The notes: a model not told the origin generated them from the sequence alone. Shown: positions 1 through 6,427, numbered from the stretch's first letter. The stretch: DNA of 15,479 bases from Desulfuromonadaceae bacterium (GCA_027065245.1 JAMOOS010000076.1:1-15479); one strand, 5' to 3'. Numbers and translations: made by a program.

Positions 1-1
1 G

Positions 2-874
2 GCGCAGGCAATGGCACCGGCGTGGTTGCGCGGCGGGTTTGTGTTTATGCTTATCGGTTTTGGTACCAAGATGGGCCTGGCCCCCATGCATACCTGGAAA
101 CCAGACGCCTACGGCGAATCGCCGGGTATGGTAGGTGCGTTACTGGCCAGCGGCCTTACCAGTGTGGCTTTTCTGGCGGTTATGCGCGGTGTGCAGGTGA
201 TGGCGGCCGCCGGTCTGCTGGCCGAGGCGCGTCGTTCGCTGCTGATCCTGGGAATATCGTCGCTGCTGGTGGCGGCGCTGTTTATGCTGCGCCAGAACGA
301 TATCAAGCGCGCCCTGGCCTATTCCAGCGTGGAGCACATGGGGATTCTGGCACTTGGAGTCGGGTTGGGCGGCGCGGCGGTGTTTGCTGCCATGTTTCAT
401 CTGCTTGGCAACGCCTTTACCAAGGGAGCGCTGTTTTTAAGCGCCGGTAATATCCACCGTATCTATAGCGGCAAGCAGTTGGCGCAGGTACGCGGTGCGC
501 TGGAACAGGTGCCTTTTTCCGGTGCATTGCTGCTACTGGGGTTTCTGGCCATCAGCGGCTCGCCGCCGTTTGCGCTGTTTTCCAGCGAATTTATGCTGTT
601 GCGTGCCGCCTTTGGCGGCGGACAAACGCTTATAGCCGTGGTTGTCCTGCTGTTGCTGGCGGTGGTGTTTATCGGCCTGGCCGGCACGCTGTTGTCGGCC
701 ACCATGGGACATTCCGGCTCGTTTTCCGCTGCCCATGCCGATTTTAAGGATGATGTGTGGACAGTGATGGCGCCGCTGTTGCTGCTGCTGGCGGTGTTGC
801 TGGTGGGTGTGTACCTGCCGCCGCCGTTGCGGCAGCTCTTCAGTGCCGCAGCGGCGCAACTGGAGGTGGGCTGA
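2..874 (+). CDS. hyfF: HyfF-like proton-conducting membrane subunit (partial, 5' end outside window)
   Basis: This is the C-terminal part of a membrane subunit of the NuoL/M/N - MrpA/D - HyfF antiporter superfamily, which carries protons or Na+ across the inner membrane in complex I-like enzymes. The frame is open to the left edge. HyfF proteins are about 500 residues, so the ATG at 11 is internal. Counting from that ATG, the family signature GTKMGLAPMHTWKPDA is at residues 18-33. The charged channel positions K20, H27, K99 (in NDIKRALAYSSVEHMG), H130 and K138 (in HLLGNAFTKGALF) are all present. About seven hydrophobic segments follow one another. The order of motifs matches HyfF better than HyfB or HyfD. 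The stop overlaps the next start as TGATG, so the two genes are translationally coupled. What is transported cannot be read from the sequence. Confidence 0.9.
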   Translation, partial: AQAMAPAWLRGGFVFMLIGFGTKMGLAPMHTWKPDAYGESPGMVGALLASGLTSVAFLAVMRGVQVMAAAGLLAEARRSLLILGISSLLVAALFMLRQNDIKRALAYSSVEHMGILALGVGLGGAAVFAAMFHLLGNAFTKGALFLSAGNIHRIYSGKQLAQVRGALEQVPFSGALLLLGFLAISGSPPFALFSSEFMLLRAAFGGGQTLIAVVVLLLLAVVFIGLAGTLLSATMGHSGSFSAAHADFKDDVWTVMAPLLLLLAVLLVGVYLPPPLRQLFSAAAAQLEVG

Positions 875-2370
875 TGGTGGATAGCGCAGTACGAATCAGC
901 AATAACGATGTGGTGGCGCTGGCGGATGTGCAGCTGTGGCCGTTGCCGCGTTTTATTGCCGCCATTGATGTGGAACTGGCCGGTGGCGCGCGGGTAGTCA
1001 GCTATTTTGCCCACCATGGCGGCACGGCTAAGGTAGAGTTGTGGTGTGTGCTGGCCCATGACGACCGGGGCGAGCTGATGGTGTTGCGCAGTCACAGCGA
1101 TGCCGAGTTTCCGTCGCTGGCGGCGCGCCATCCCCAGATTCAACTGTTTGAGCGGGAGATATACGAGCAGTTCTCCCTGGTGCCCGTCGGTCATCCGTGG
1201 CTCAAGCCGATACGCTTCGAGCCCTCGTGGCGCGACCACGCGGCATCCGCTGCGGTAATCGGCGATTTTACCCCGTATCAAGTGGCGGGAGAGGAGATTC
1301 ACGAAGTCGCCGTCGGCCCGGTGCATGCCGGAGTGATTGAGCCGGGGCATTTCCGTTTTCAGTGTCACGGCGAGGAGGTCAAACACCTGGAAATTTCCCT
1401 CGGTTTTCAGCATCGCGGCGTGGAACATCTGCTGGTGGGCGGTCCCACGGCGGCAACCCTGCTGCAGATGGAGGCGTTGGCCGGGGATACCACCATCGGT
1501 CATACCAGTGCCTATTGTCAGTTGTGCGAAAGTCTGGGCGGGGTGAAGATAACTCCAGCGGCGGCACGTTTGCGCGCCATTGCCCTGGAACTGGAGCGGC
1601 TGGCCAACCACGTTGGCGATGTCGGCGCGTTGTCCGGCGATACCGGTTTTCTTACCACCGCCAGTTACTGCGGCAGTATTCGCGGCAATATTCTCAACCT
1701 CAGTGCCGATATCTGCGGTAATCGTTTTGGCCGTGGTCTGTTGCGCCCCGGCGGGGTCAATTTTGCTGTGGATGAGGCGTTGGCGCAGGATCTGCTGGAA
1801 AAGCTGGACGCCATTGAGGATGAAACCAACGGTGCCATCGCCCTGTTTTACGATTCGCCGTCGGTGTTGGCGCGGATGGATGGTGTTGGTTGTGTTTCCA
1901 TGGCAGTGGCTGCCGAACTGGGGCTGGTAGGTCCGGCGGCGCGTGCCAGTGGCCTGGTGCGCGATGTGCGCCAGCATTATCCCGGCGTGGCTGACGACGA
2001 TTTTACCGCTGCCGAGGTGGAAAACGCCGGTGATGTTCAGGCGCGCGCCCTGGTGCGGCGGCGCGAGATTGCCGCCAGCTTCGCCCTGGTGCGCCAGCGT
2101 TTGCAGCAACTGCCGCCGGGCGAGGTGGCGCTGCCGGTGGCGTCGTTGCTGCCGGAACATATCGGCGTGGCGCTGGTGGAAGGATGGCGCGGCGAGATTG
2201 TTCACGTGGCCATCACCGACGACGCTGGCCGTTTTGCCCGCTACAAGGTGGTCGATCCATCGTTTCATAACTGGAGCGGCCTGGCTATGGCGCTGCGCGG
2301 TCAGCAGATATCCGATTTTCCCCTGTGCAACAAGAGTTTCAACCTGTCTTACTGCGGGTTCGATCTGTAA
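874..2370 (+). CDS. hyfG: HyfG/HycE-like large subunit (NuoC-NuoD fusion) lacking the [NiFe] ligands
   Basis: This 498-residue peripheral subunit joins a NuoC-like domain (about residues 20-115, motif LFEREIYEQF and GHPWLKPIRF) to a NuoD/hydrogenase-3 large-subunit domain (about 145-498). The start at 874 overlaps the upstream stop and has GGAGG at 862-866. The family landmarks EPGHF (156-160), FQHRGVEHLL (178-187) and ELERLANHVGD (239-249) are present. In HycE the N-terminal nickel-binding CGIC sits just before the conserved H-S/T-AY. Here that place reads AGDTTIGHTSAY (203-214), without cysteines. The C-terminal DPCxxC site is replaced by DFPLCNKSFNLSYCGFDL (481-498), so both cysteine pairs are gone and the protein ends there. 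It is therefore most likely an Ehr-type subunit and not a hydrogenase. Whether it meets a quinone or another partner is unknown. HycE-family membership is clear; loss of H2 chemistry is inferred from the missing ligands. Confidence 0.9.
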   Translation: MVDSAVRISNNDVVALADVQLWPLPRFIAAIDVELAGGARVVSYFAHHGGTAKVELWCVLAHDDRGELMVLRSHSDAEFPSLAARHPQIQLFEREIYEQFSLVPVGHPWLKPIRFEPSWRDHAASAAVIGDFTPYQVAGEEIHEVAVGPVHAGVIEPGHFRFQCHGEEVKHLEISLGFQHRGVEHLLVGGPTAATLLQMEALAGDTTIGHTSAYCQLCESLGGVKITPAAARLRAIALELERLANHVGDVGALSGDTGFLTTASYCGSIRGNILNLSADICGNRFGRGLLRPGGVNFAVDEALAQDLLEKLDAIEDETNGAIALFYDSPSVLARMDGVGCVSMAVAAELGLVGPAARASGLVRDVRQHYPGVADDDFTAAEVENAGDVQARALVRRREIAASFALVRQRLQQLPPGEVALPVASLLPEHIGVALVEGWRGEIVHVAITDDAGRFARYKVVDPSFHNWSGLAMALRGQQISDFPLCNKSFNLSYCGFDL

Positions 2371-2384
2371 CGAGGAGAGCGATC

Positions 2385-3137
2385 ATGCTCAAAATAATTC
2401 CTGAACGCTTTCGCCAGGGTTATCGCACCAGCGCCTTTCCCCGGCGCGAGCCGCAACTCAGCGCTCGTTTTCGCGGTGTGCCGCAGATAGACGGCGGCAA
2501 ATGCCCGCCGACATGTCATTACTGTGTCGATAACTGCCCCATGCAAGCGATAACCCGGGTGGCCGGTAAGGTGGTGATCGATCTGGGGCGCTGTCTGTTT
2601 TGCGCCAAATGTGTGTGTCCCCACGACGCCATCAGTTTCAGCGCCGACTACCGGCTGGCGGTGCGCGAGCGGCGGCAGTTGCAGCTAAGCGCGGATGACA
2701 GCCTGGAACTGGCGCAGCCGCTGGCGGACGAATTACGCCGCCTGTTTGGCCGTTCTCTCAAGTTGCGTCAGGTCAGTGCCGGTGGTTGTAACGCCTGCGA
2801 GGCCGATTTTAACGTCCTCGGCGTACCCACCTTCGATCTGGGCCGCTTTGGTATTCAGGTGGTGGCATCGCCGCGCCACGCCGACGGCCTGCTGGTTACC
2901 GGCCCGGTTACTGCCAATATGCGCGCCGCCCTGCTCGATACCTACGCTGCCCTGCCCGAGCCGCGTCTGGTCATTGTCTCCGGGGCCTGCGCCATCAGCG
3001 GCGGTCCCTTTGCCGCCAGCGCCGTGGCTGGCAATGGCGTTGATGAATTGCTGCCGGTGGATCTATACGTGCCCGGTTGTCCGCCCCATCCGTACACCCT
3101 CCTCGACGGCCTGTTGCGTCTGCTCGGGCGGCGCTAG
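2385..3137 (+). CDS. Ferredoxin-NuoB fusion, small subunit of hydrogenase-4/Ehr-like complex (HyfI/HycG family)
   Basis: This 250-residue protein combines an N-terminal two-cluster ferredoxin-like segment with a NuoB/HycG-type small subunit. In E. coli hydrogenase-4 these are separate proteins (HyfH and HyfI). The start is ATG 2385, with GAGGAG at 2372-2377; an upstream in-frame ATG at 2325 lies inside hyfG. The ferredoxin part has eight cysteines in unusual spacing: CPPTCHYCVDNCP (C40, 44, 47, 51) and CLFCAKCVCP (C70, 73, 76, 78). The NuoB part keeps all four ligands expected for the proximal [4Fe-4S] cluster: GGCNACEAD (C135, C138), SGACAISGGPF (C202) and VPGCPPHP (C232). The gene lies 14 bp after hyfG and is the last gene of the operon visible here. 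An electron-transfer wire is thus intact although the large subunit has no [NiFe] site. The fusion and cysteines are seen directly; the role is inferred from the family. Confidence 0.88.
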   Translation: MLKIIPERFRQGYRTSAFPRREPQLSARFRGVPQIDGGKCPPTCHYCVDNCPMQAITRVAGKVVIDLGRCLFCAKCVCPHDAISFSADYRLAVRERRQLQLSADDSLELAQPLADELRRLFGRSLKLRQVSAGGCNACEADFNVLGVPTFDLGRFGIQVVASPRHADGLLVTGPVTANMRAALLDTYAALPEPRLVIVSGACAISGGPFAASAVAGNGVDELLPVDLYVPGCPPHPYTLLDGLLRLLGRR

Positions 3138-3141
3138 CAGC

Positions 3142-3271
3142 CTGTCGGTCTTAGGTCAAAATGCAGCAAAACAAGCAAAATTCAAAGCCGGACATCCATT
3201 CAAAATTATTTTTCGCAGCACAGGAGCCAACCTTGGAAGCCACTTTCCCAAAAAACCGGAAAGTCCGACAG
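3142..3271. repeat. MITE-like element with imperfect terminal inverted repeats
   Basis: CTGTCGGTCTT at 3142-3152 is matched, on the opposite strand, by AAGTCCGACAG at 3261-3271: 10 of 11 bases pair. The 130-bp unit has no plausible ORF and is more AT-rich than the preceding gene. It begins 4 bp after the ferredoxin-NuoB stop. It may be a small non-autonomous mobile element or a relic. No clear target-site duplication is visible, so the call is tentative. Confidence 0.4.
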
Positions 3272-3326
3272 TTTCCTAGGTGCGGTTATAGCGACAATAA
3301 AAAAGTAGTAGCATAATTTTATTATC

Positions 3327-3400
3327 AGTATAAAAATACTGCGGACGCCGCCATTTTTTTATGCTACAATGCGCCTCCAACACGCTGGCGGGAGGATTGT
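3327..3400 (+). promoter_or_regulatory. Upstream region of carbonic anhydrase gene: AT-rich hairpin, possible -10, RBS
   Basis: Between the MITE-like element and the carbonic anhydrase lies an AT-rich stretch. It contains a perfect short palindrome, AGTAT-AAAA-ATACT (3327-3340), and a -10-like TACAAT at 3365-3370. No convincing -35 box is seen at the right spacing. GGAGG at 3391-3395 lies 11 bases before the ATG at 3407, a little further than ideal. The region suggests that the carbonic anhydrase has its own promoter, but the promoter call is weak. Confidence 0.3.
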
Positions 3401-3406
3401 AGCTGT

Positions 3407-4078
3407 ATGGCAGATGTCACGAAATTTCTTAACGGCATAGAAAATTTTCAACAGCGCCATTTTGGCGAGAACGCCGAACTGGCCAGCACCCTGGTTGATG
3501 GTCAACAGCCGCAGGCGCTGCTCATCGGCTGTTGCGATTCACGCGTCGATCCGGCGGTATTGCTCAACTGTGATCTGGGCGAGCTGTTTATTTTGCGCAA
3601 CATCGCCAACCTGGTGCCGCCGTATATTTACAACGATGACTACCACGGCGTCAGTTCCTCCCTGGAATACGCCGTGTGTAGGCTGGAAGTTACCGATATT
3701 ATTGTATTGGGTCACTCCGAATGTGGTGGTATCGCCGCCTTGATGGAGGCGGATGACAGCGGCGACAGTGGTGAGTTCATCGGCAAGTGGGTCAACATCG
3801 CCGCCGCAGCACGCGACAAGGTGCTGGCCGAGATGCCCGATGCCCCCAGGGATAAACAGGCGCGCGCCTGCGAGCGCGAGGCAATCCTCATCTCCCTGAA
3901 AAACCTCATGACCTTTCCGTGGGTCAAAGAGCGCGTGGCCAAAGGGCAGTTGTGTCTGCACGGCTGGTACTACAACATCAAAACCGGCCAGTTACGCTAT
4001 TACAATCAGCTTACCGGCGAGTTCGAAATTCTGGTGCGCCGCTACGAAAAAAGCCCCCCTCCCGCCGATGCCGTGTAA
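3407..4078 (+). CDS. Beta-class carbonic anhydrase
   Basis: This 223-residue protein interconverts CO2 and bicarbonate. The zinc site of the beta class is complete: CCDSRVDP (zinc ligand C43, with the D44-R46 dyad) and LGHSECGGI (H103 and C106). The conserved C-terminal HGWYYNIKTGQL (185-196) is present. The length is usual for the family, and no signal peptide is visible, so it should be cytoplasmic. The HSECGG form and overall pattern resemble CynT or plant-type enzymes more than E. coli Can. No cyn genes are nearby, so it is not assigned to cyanate metabolism. It lies 270 bp after the hyf-like operon on the same strand, which raises the possibility of a link to inorganic carbon handling. 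The gap and probable own promoter argue against a single simple transcript. Confidence 0.95.
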   Translation: MADVTKFLNGIENFQQRHFGENAELASTLVDGQQPQALLIGCCDSRVDPAVLLNCDLGELFILRNIANLVPPYIYNDDYHGVSSSLEYAVCRLEVTDIIVLGHSECGGIAALMEADDSGDSGEFIGKWVNIAAAARDKVLAEMPDAPRDKQARACEREAILISLKNLMTFPWVKERVAKGQLCLHGWYYNIKTGQLRYYNQLTGEFEILVRRYEKSPPPADAV

Positions 4079-4099
4079 GTAGCGCCGCTTTTCAAATCA

Positions 4100-4226
4100 A
4101 TGCTGGCGATGCAAAAATTCCGCCCACCTGCGTTGTAGGCGTTTGTTTAAGACTTTGATATACGCCTTTACCCTTGAACAACCGTTACGCCTTGATGGGT
4201 TAGCCATCTTAAGTGTTTTTGCGCGA
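4100..4226. repeat. Left copy of direct repeat flanking the toxin-antitoxin pair
   Basis: Bases 4100-4199 match 4998-5097 over 100 bp with about 18 differences, almost all transitions. After a roughly 13-bp insertion in the right copy, similarity continues to 4226 and 5137 (TTAGCCATCTTA against TAAGCTATCTTA, then a T run and GNG). The copy starts 22 bp after the carbonic anhydrase stop. A perfect 8-bp inverted repeat, CTTGATGG (4191-4198) and CCATCAAG (4227-4234), spans its right boundary and has no counterpart in the other copy. Confidence 0.75.
4127..4147 (+). terminator. Terminator-like hairpin after carbonic anhydrase
   Basis: CCTGC-GTT-GTAGG (one G:U pair) is followed by CGTTTGTT. It sits inside the left repeat copy about 50 bp after the carbonic anhydrase stop. 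It is weaker than its counterpart in the right copy. Confidence 0.3.
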
Positions 4227-4313
4227 CCATCAAGCAATTCTCTGCCTCATCCTGTCTTGACAAGGTGCCGTGTGTAAAGCGGTTGCTGGCGGTTGTGTCT
4301 TTCATTTGCTGTT

Positions 4314-4333
4314 TGTGCTAGCATGTGCTAGCG
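4314..4333 (+). promoter_or_regulatory. Tandem 10-bp repeat, candidate operator of the antitoxin
   Basis: TGTGCTAGCA (4314-4323) is followed directly by TGTGCTAGCG (4324-4333). Each half contains the palindrome GCTAGC, and the centres are exactly 10 bp apart, one helical turn. It lies 38 bp before the antitoxin start. Ribbon-helix-helix antitoxins commonly autoregulate by binding side by side on such repeated short palindromes. No clean -35/-10 pair could be fixed around it, so the exact promoter is not called. Confidence 0.5.
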
Positions 4334-4371
4334 TTGTCTGTGTCAAGTGAATCTCTAAAGGAGAAAGTGCC

Positions 4372-4656
4372 GTGACTAGACAACTTAATTTACGTGTTAA
4401 GGACGAATTCGCCAGTGGGTTGGAGAGACTATCAAAGAAAACCGGGCGGTCCATGGCTTCAGTGCTGGAGATTGTCGCCGGTCAGGCTATTGAAGCAGCG
4501 GAAGCGGACATCCTCTTTGAAGAACAGGCCTTGCGTGCATGGGAAGAATACGAACTGACAGGAAAATGTGTTGATAGTGATGAAATAGACTCAATGTTTG
4601 CCCAGGCGCTGGAAAGCGCCAGAAGAGCGGCAAAGAATGGTGCCAATGAAGCGTAG
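4372..4656 (+). CDS. Ribbon-helix-helix (CopG/ParD-like) antitoxin
   Basis: This 94-residue protein is the likely antitoxin of a type II toxin-antitoxin pair. Residues 3-40 fit the ribbon-helix-helix pattern: a short beta strand (QLNLRVKDEF), helix 1 (ASGLERLSKKTG) and helix 2 (SMASVLEIVAGQAIEAA). The acidic C-terminal half (AWEEYELTGK, then DSDEIDSMFAQALESARRA) is what one expects of a toxin-binding tail. The start is GTG 4372, supported by a strong AAAGGAG at 4357-4363, 8 bases upstream. It overlaps the toxin gene. The protein probably represses its own operon from the tandem repeat at 4314-4333. The family is assigned from fold pattern and context, not from a close named homologue. Confidence 0.75.
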   Translation: MTRQLNLRVKDEFASGLERLSKKTGRSMASVLEIVAGQAIEAAEADILFEEQALRAWEEYELTGKCVDSDEIDSMFAQALESARRAAKNGANEA

Positions 4657-4981
4657 AGTTGTGGCTACTCCCCTGTTTGTCAGTAATTTGCAGGCATATC
4701 TGGACGAATATGCCCAACGCGGAGCGGTGCGCTTTGTCGAACGTTTATGGCGCAATTACAGGGAAATGGTGGAAAATATTTCCACTTTTCAGATGATGTC
4801 GCCAGCGCGTAAGCGGGTTATACAGGGGAAAAGAGTTGTGGTGCGCGAATATGTGCTGCATGCCGGAGCGCGCGATTTTCTGGTGTTGTACAATGTTCCT
4901 GACGATGATAGCGAGGCGGTCATATTGTTGAACATCAGAATTGGCGGGCAGAACCATTTTAAGTGGAAAATGCCCCTTTAG
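4646..4981 (+). CDS. RelE/ParE-family toxin
   Basis: This small basic protein (111 residues from ATG 4646, or 114 from the in-frame ATG 4637) overlaps the antitoxin stop, the usual coupling of type II toxin-antitoxin pairs. Its pattern fits the RelE/ParE fold: an N-terminal strand (RRVVATPLF), helices (VSNLQAYLDEYAQRG and AVRFVERLWRNYREMVENI), and a C-terminal sheet (VREYVLHAGARDFLVLYNV, then AVILLNIRI) followed by HFKW. RelE members cleave mRNA on the ribosome while ParE members poison gyrase; which applies cannot be decided here. The choice between the two starts is not settled, because neither has a good ribosome binding site. Translation by coupling to the antitoxin is likely. Confidence 0.7.
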   Translation: MKRRVVATPLFVSNLQAYLDEYAQRGAVRFVERLWRNYREMVENISTFQMMSPARKRVIQGKRVVVREYVLHAGARDFLVLYNVPDDDSEAVILLNIRIGGQNHFKWKMPL

Positions 4982-4997
4982 CCGGGAGCCAGATACT

Positions 4998-5137
4998 ATG
5001 ATGGCGCCGCAAAAATTCCGCCTGCCTGCGTTGCAGGCGTTTGTTCAAGACTTTAGTATACGCTTTCATCCTTGAATGACCATTACGCCGTGGTGGGCGA
5101 GATTTTTGCTAAGCTATCTTACTTATTTTTTGTGAGA
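4998..5137. repeat. Right copy of direct repeat flanking the toxin-antitoxin pair
   Basis: This is the partner of 4100-4226 (about 82% identity over the first 100 bp, in the same orientation). It begins 16 bp after the toxin stop and ends about 10 bp before the M16 peptidase start, so it includes that gene's presumed promoter region. Relative to the left copy it carries about 13 extra bases near 5098-5110. Confidence 0.75.
5019..5045 (+). terminator. Terminator-like hairpin after the toxin gene
   Basis: CGCCTGC (5019-5025) pairs perfectly with GCAGGCG (5033-5039) around a 7-base loop and is followed by TTTGTT. An inner alternative, CCTGC-GTT-GCAGG, is also possible. The position 37 bp after the toxin stop fits a Rho-independent terminator with a short U tract. 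Confidence 0.45.
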
Positions 5138-5147
5138 TTATTATAAT

Positions 5148-6416
5148 ATGGCTGAATACCAACGCACAGTACTTGCCAACGGCCTGCGTCTGCTGGTGAG
5201 CGAGTCGCCCCATTTGCACAGCGTCGAGATTGTCTGTTATGTCGGCGTCGGTTCCCGCAACGAGGGGGTCGGTGAGGCAGGAATCAGCCATTTTCTCGAA
5301 CATATGCTGTTTCGCGGCAACGACGAGTATAGCGACGGCCCGGCCATTGAACAGGCATTTGAGCATTTGGGCGGCTCCATCAATGCCGCCACCGATGCCG
5401 AAACCACGCTGTTTGCCGTCAATGTTCATCCTGATTGCGCTGATGAAGCGTTGCGTCTGTTGGCGTTGCTGCTGTTGCGGCCTACGTTTGCCGGGCTGGA
5501 GACGGAGCGGGCCATTATTCTGGAAGAGGCGCTGGCCGATTTTAACGAACAGGGCGAGGATATCTGTCCCGATAACCGCATGGCGGCGCTGCTGTGGTGC
5601 GACCATCCTCTGGCGCGACCGGTTATCGGTTATCCGCACACCATTCGCGCTGTGGACGAGGCGGCGTTGCGACGCTGGCACCGGCGCTATTATGTGCCGG
5701 GCAATGTGGTGATCAGCGTGGCCGGGGCGGTGGATAACGACGCCATGTGCCGCGCGGCGCAGCGCTATTTTGCCGCCTGGAATGGAGAACTGCCGCCACC
5801 GCCACCGCTGTGGCGGCCTCGACCGTTGGCGCAGCGCACCTGCTGGGTGCGCGATTCCGCTGCCCAGGTGACGCTGCAACTGGGTTGGCGCAGCGCTGGT
5901 CGCCACAGTGACACAGCCTTTGCCCTGCGCGGCGTGCGGCGCATTCTCGGCGATGGCGGTGCCTGCCGGTTGATGCGCAGCCTGCGCGAGGAGGCCGGTC
6001 TTACCTACAGTGTCGATGCCACTCTGGAGGAATACGCCGAATGCGGCTGTTTTTCCATCGATCTGGCGGTGGAAGCGGAAAAACTGCCGCTGGCGGTGAA
6101 ACTGCTGTTGCGCGAAGTTGCCGCCGTGATGCAGGAGATTGAGGCGGAGGAGTTGCAGCGCCTGGTGCGCAGTAGCGTCTACCGCCTCCATTTCAGCCGC
6201 GACGATGTCAGCGCCCTGGCGGCCCGCTACGGCTGGGGTGAACTTAGCGGCGCCATGCAGACCCTTGACGACGAGCGCCGCGCCTGGAACAACATCAGCG
6301 CCGCCGCTATCTGCCGCGCTGCCCGGCATCACCTGTGCCTGGACAACCTGTGCCTGGTCTGCATTGGACCGTGGCGCAAGCAAGAGCGCGCCGCAGTGGA
6401 GAAATTGTTGCAATAA
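5148..6416 (+). CDS. M16-family zinc metallopeptidase (processing-peptidase-like)
   Basis: This 422-residue protein belongs to the pitrilysin / insulinase family in its short, single-copy form, like bacterial homologues of mitochondrial processing peptidase. The inverted zinc motif HFLEH is at residues 48-52, and the distal glutamate lies in ERAIILEEA (E126/E127), about 75 residues further, as expected. Other family features are GSRNEG (35-40), the LGGSINAATDAETT stretch (74-87), and the C-terminal SLREEAGLTYSVDA with its Arg-Tyr substrate-contact pair. No signal peptide is seen. The start at ATG 5148 gives the usual family beginning (YQRTVLANGLRLLVSE), but the upstream ribosome site is weak. 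Such proteins often occur as adjacent active and inactive pairs; only one is found here, and its zinc site is intact. The substrate is unknown. Confidence 0.92.
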   Translation: MAEYQRTVLANGLRLLVSESPHLHSVEIVCYVGVGSRNEGVGEAGISHFLEHMLFRGNDEYSDGPAIEQAFEHLGGSINAATDAETTLFAVNVHPDCADEALRLLALLLLRPTFAGLETERAIILEEALADFNEQGEDICPDNRMAALLWCDHPLARPVIGYPHTIRAVDEAALRRWHRRYYVPGNVVISVAGAVDNDAMCRAAQRYFAAWNGELPPPPPLWRPRPLAQRTCWVRDSAAQVTLQLGWRSAGRHSDTAFALRGVRRILGDGGACRLMRSLREEAGLTYSVDATLEEYAECGCFSIDLAVEAEKLPLAVKLLLREVAAVMQEIEAEELQRLVRSSVYRLHFSRDDVSALAARYGWGELSGAMQTLDDERRAWNNISAAAICRAARHHLCLDNLCLVCIGPWRKQERAAVEKLLQ

Positions 6417-6427
6417 TTTGTTGTTGT

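Noticed and set aside
463..2268. Long open frame of 601 codons on the - strand
   Set aside because: It lies antisense to the clear HyfF/HyfG genes; the translation is His/Gln/Arg-rich with no recognisable domain, as expected for a shadow of GC-rich coding DNA.
4257..4262. Perfect TTGACA as -35 box of the toxin-antitoxin promoter
   Set aside because: No acceptable -10 box lies 16-18 bp downstream, so the promoter was not called from it.
5142..5147. TATAAT directly before the M16 start codon
   Set aside because: As a -10 box it would start transcription inside the coding region, while the protein start agrees with the family; likely chance in an AT-rich stretch.
5109..6413. 434-codon open frame on the - strand
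   Set aside because: It is antisense to the M16 peptidase, low in recognisable motifs, and explained by codon bias of the real gene.
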